Assembly: GCA_023436825.1 (NCBI GenBank)
Contig: JAEZHS010000325.1
Location: 1 to 6,037, forward strand
Source: Pseudomonadota bacterium
GTDB taxonomy: Bacteria > Pseudomonadota > Alphaproteobacteria > Reyranellales > Reyranellaceae
Direction of reading: 5' to 3'
Length of the DNA: 6,037 bases
Made by a program: the position numbers and the translations under genes
Part shown: positions 5,240 through 6,037 of the stretch, piece after piece
How positions within the stretch are numbered: position 1 is the stretch's first letter
Layout of the letters: each line of letters begins with the position of its first letter
The notes under the pieces: generated by a model
The model's database searches: none
What the model was told of the DNA's origin: nothing
Seen by the model: only the letters and a program-made list of their open reading frames with translations

Positions 5240-5973
5240 TATTTCGCCTGGCCACCCTTGCGGGGGTGGTCGTCCTGCTCGCCGGTTGCCAGTTCATCAG
5301 TGCGGTCGACGCGGCCACCGAGCCGCAGGACCTCTACACGGTCACCCCCAAGAGTACTTTCGATCCCGACCTGCCGTCGGTCTACTGGCAGCTCGCGGTC
5401 GAGGCGCCGGCGGCCGCCGCCAACCTCAATACCGGCCGCATCGCCATCGCCATGACGCCGACCTCGACGGACTACTATGCCAAGGCGGCGTGGACCGATC
5501 GTGCGCCGCTGATGGTGCAGACCCGGATCGTCGATTCCTTCGAGAACACGCGCAAGATCGTAGCGGTCGCCCGCGAATCGATCGGCCTCCGCGCCAACTA
5601 CGTGCTGCAGCCTGATCTGCGCAACTTCGAGGCGCTGTACTATTACGGCAAGCCGCCGATCGTGCGCGTGCGCATCATCGCCAAGTTGGTGCGCATGCCC
5701 GACCGGCAGATCATCGGCGTCGGGTCCTTCGAGCGCTGCGTGCGTGCACGCGCCGATTCGGTTCCCAAGGTCGTCGACGCCTTCGATCAGGCGCTGGGCG
5801 GCGTCATCAAGCGCCTGGTCGCCTGGACGCTGCGTACGCCGCCGGCGCGTCCGGCGCCGGACGACGCGCCCTACAACATCGAGCGCTATCGCAACCCGGC
5901 CAACGCCGTGATCGATAGCGAGAATTGCCCGAAGGGCAGCGACGCCTCGATGGTGCCGTTCACGGACGAGTAG
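5236..5973 (+). CDS. ABC-type transport auxiliary lipoprotein (PF03886; PqiC/LinN-like)
   Basis: Predicted outer-membrane lipoprotein that completes the MCE transporter. The 245-residue precursor has a short signal peptide ending in lipobox LAGC at 15-18; glutamine follows the lipidated C18, which under the E. coli +2 rule favours Lol export to the outer membrane. The body matches the ABC_trans_aux/DUF330 pattern: LYTVTPKSTF near 33-42, then a W-x-L-x-V-E-AP strand (51-58), A-x-x-LNTGRIAI (60-71) and the YYAKAAWTDRAPLMVQTRIVDSFE block at about 79-102. A proline-rich linker after about residue 200 leads to a tail containing a second cysteine (ENCPKG), which could pair with the one in FERCVRAR. 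The ATG overlaps the mlaD stop as ATGA, so it is translationally coupled and last in the operon. Family members include PqiC and LinN; the exact partner and substrate are inferred from context. Confidence 0.9.
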   Translation: MIFRLATLAGVVVLLAGCQFISAVDAATEPQDLYTVTPKSTFDPDLPSVYWQLAVEAPAAAANLNTGRIAIAMTPTSTDYYAKAAWTDRAPLMVQTRIVDSFENTRKIVAVARESIGLRANYVLQPDLRNFEALYYYGKPPIVRVRIIAKLVRMPDRQIIGVGSFERCVRARADSVPKVVDAFDQALGGVIKRLVAWTLRTPPARPAPDDAPYNIERYRNPANAVIDSENCPKGSDASMVPFTDE

Positions 5974-6037
5974 TCTCGCCGGACCGCGAGCCTCCAGGCC
6001 CGCTCATGCTCTTCCGGACCGGGGGGCGCCCGGCGCC
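5974..6037. other. 3' flank of the transporter operon, no gene seen
   Basis: This short G+C-rich stretch holds the second repeat copy and a GGGCGCCC palindrome near 6024-6031. No coding frame with a credible start is visible before the window ends. Confidence 0.5.
5980..6003 (+). repeat. Dispersed palindromic repeat, copy 2
   Basis: Same orientation as 1246-1269 and identical at 23 of 24 bases. The single change (A at 5989) breaks one pair of the 7-base stem 5986-5992/5997-6003 around loop TCCA; on the opposite strand the pair would be G-T. It starts seven bases after the lipoprotein stop, so it may act as the operon's 3' stem-loop. No T-run follows. An 8-base piece, CCGGACCG (5979-5986), also recurs at 6014-6021. 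Confidence 0.6.

Overview
The window is about 65% G+C by eye, with strong G/C preference at third codon positions. Its gene families fit a free-living Gram-negative alphaproteobacterium, but I cannot name a genus from sequence alone. It carries six protein-coding genes: two on the minus strand (left) and four on the plus strand (right). No RNA gene, transposase, CRISPR array or integration site was seen.

Left part (1-2110, minus strand). A single-domain polyphosphate kinase 2 (ppk2, 2110-1292) reads leftward. It is followed by a 114-base gap holding two abutting inverted repeats, and then by a 12-helix MFS transporter that starts at 1177 and runs off the left edge. The two genes share a strand but have separate functions, and the gap between them holds terminator-like or operator-like structure, so they are probably not one tight operon.

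Middle (2111-2211). A 101-base divergent intergenic region separates ppk2 from the rightward operon. It holds the ppk2 Shine-Dalgarno, an 11-base direct repeat whose copies are 42 bases apart, a consensus-like TTGACA box, and a 6-base dyad that overlaps the likely -10 region of the rightward operon.

Right part (2212-5973, plus strand). Four tightly packed genes (overlaps of 1 and 4 bases, one 11-base gap) encode a complete MCE-type lipid or hydrophobic-substrate ABC transporter: a permease with a fused N-terminal STAS domain (MlaB+MlaE), an ATPase (MlaF), a membrane-anchored MCE protein with a long helical C-terminus (MlaD-like), and an outer-membrane-type auxiliary lipoprotein (PF03886/PqiC/LinN-like). 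The order permease-ATPase-MCE-lipoprotein is that of linKLMN of sphingomonads. There is no mlaC shuttle gene and no separate mlaB. The architecture suggests a trans-envelope conduit with an Mla-type engine and a Pqi-type outer-membrane end.

The most unusual non-coding signal is a 24-base palindromic element present twice in the same orientation (1246-1269 and 5980-6003, 23 of 24 identical). Each copy sits just past a stop codon, one at each end of the ppk2/transporter block. This looks like a dispersed intergenic repeat or shared terminator family. I saw no wholly new system; the best leads are this repeat, the regulatory layout of the divergent region and the hybrid transporter architecture.
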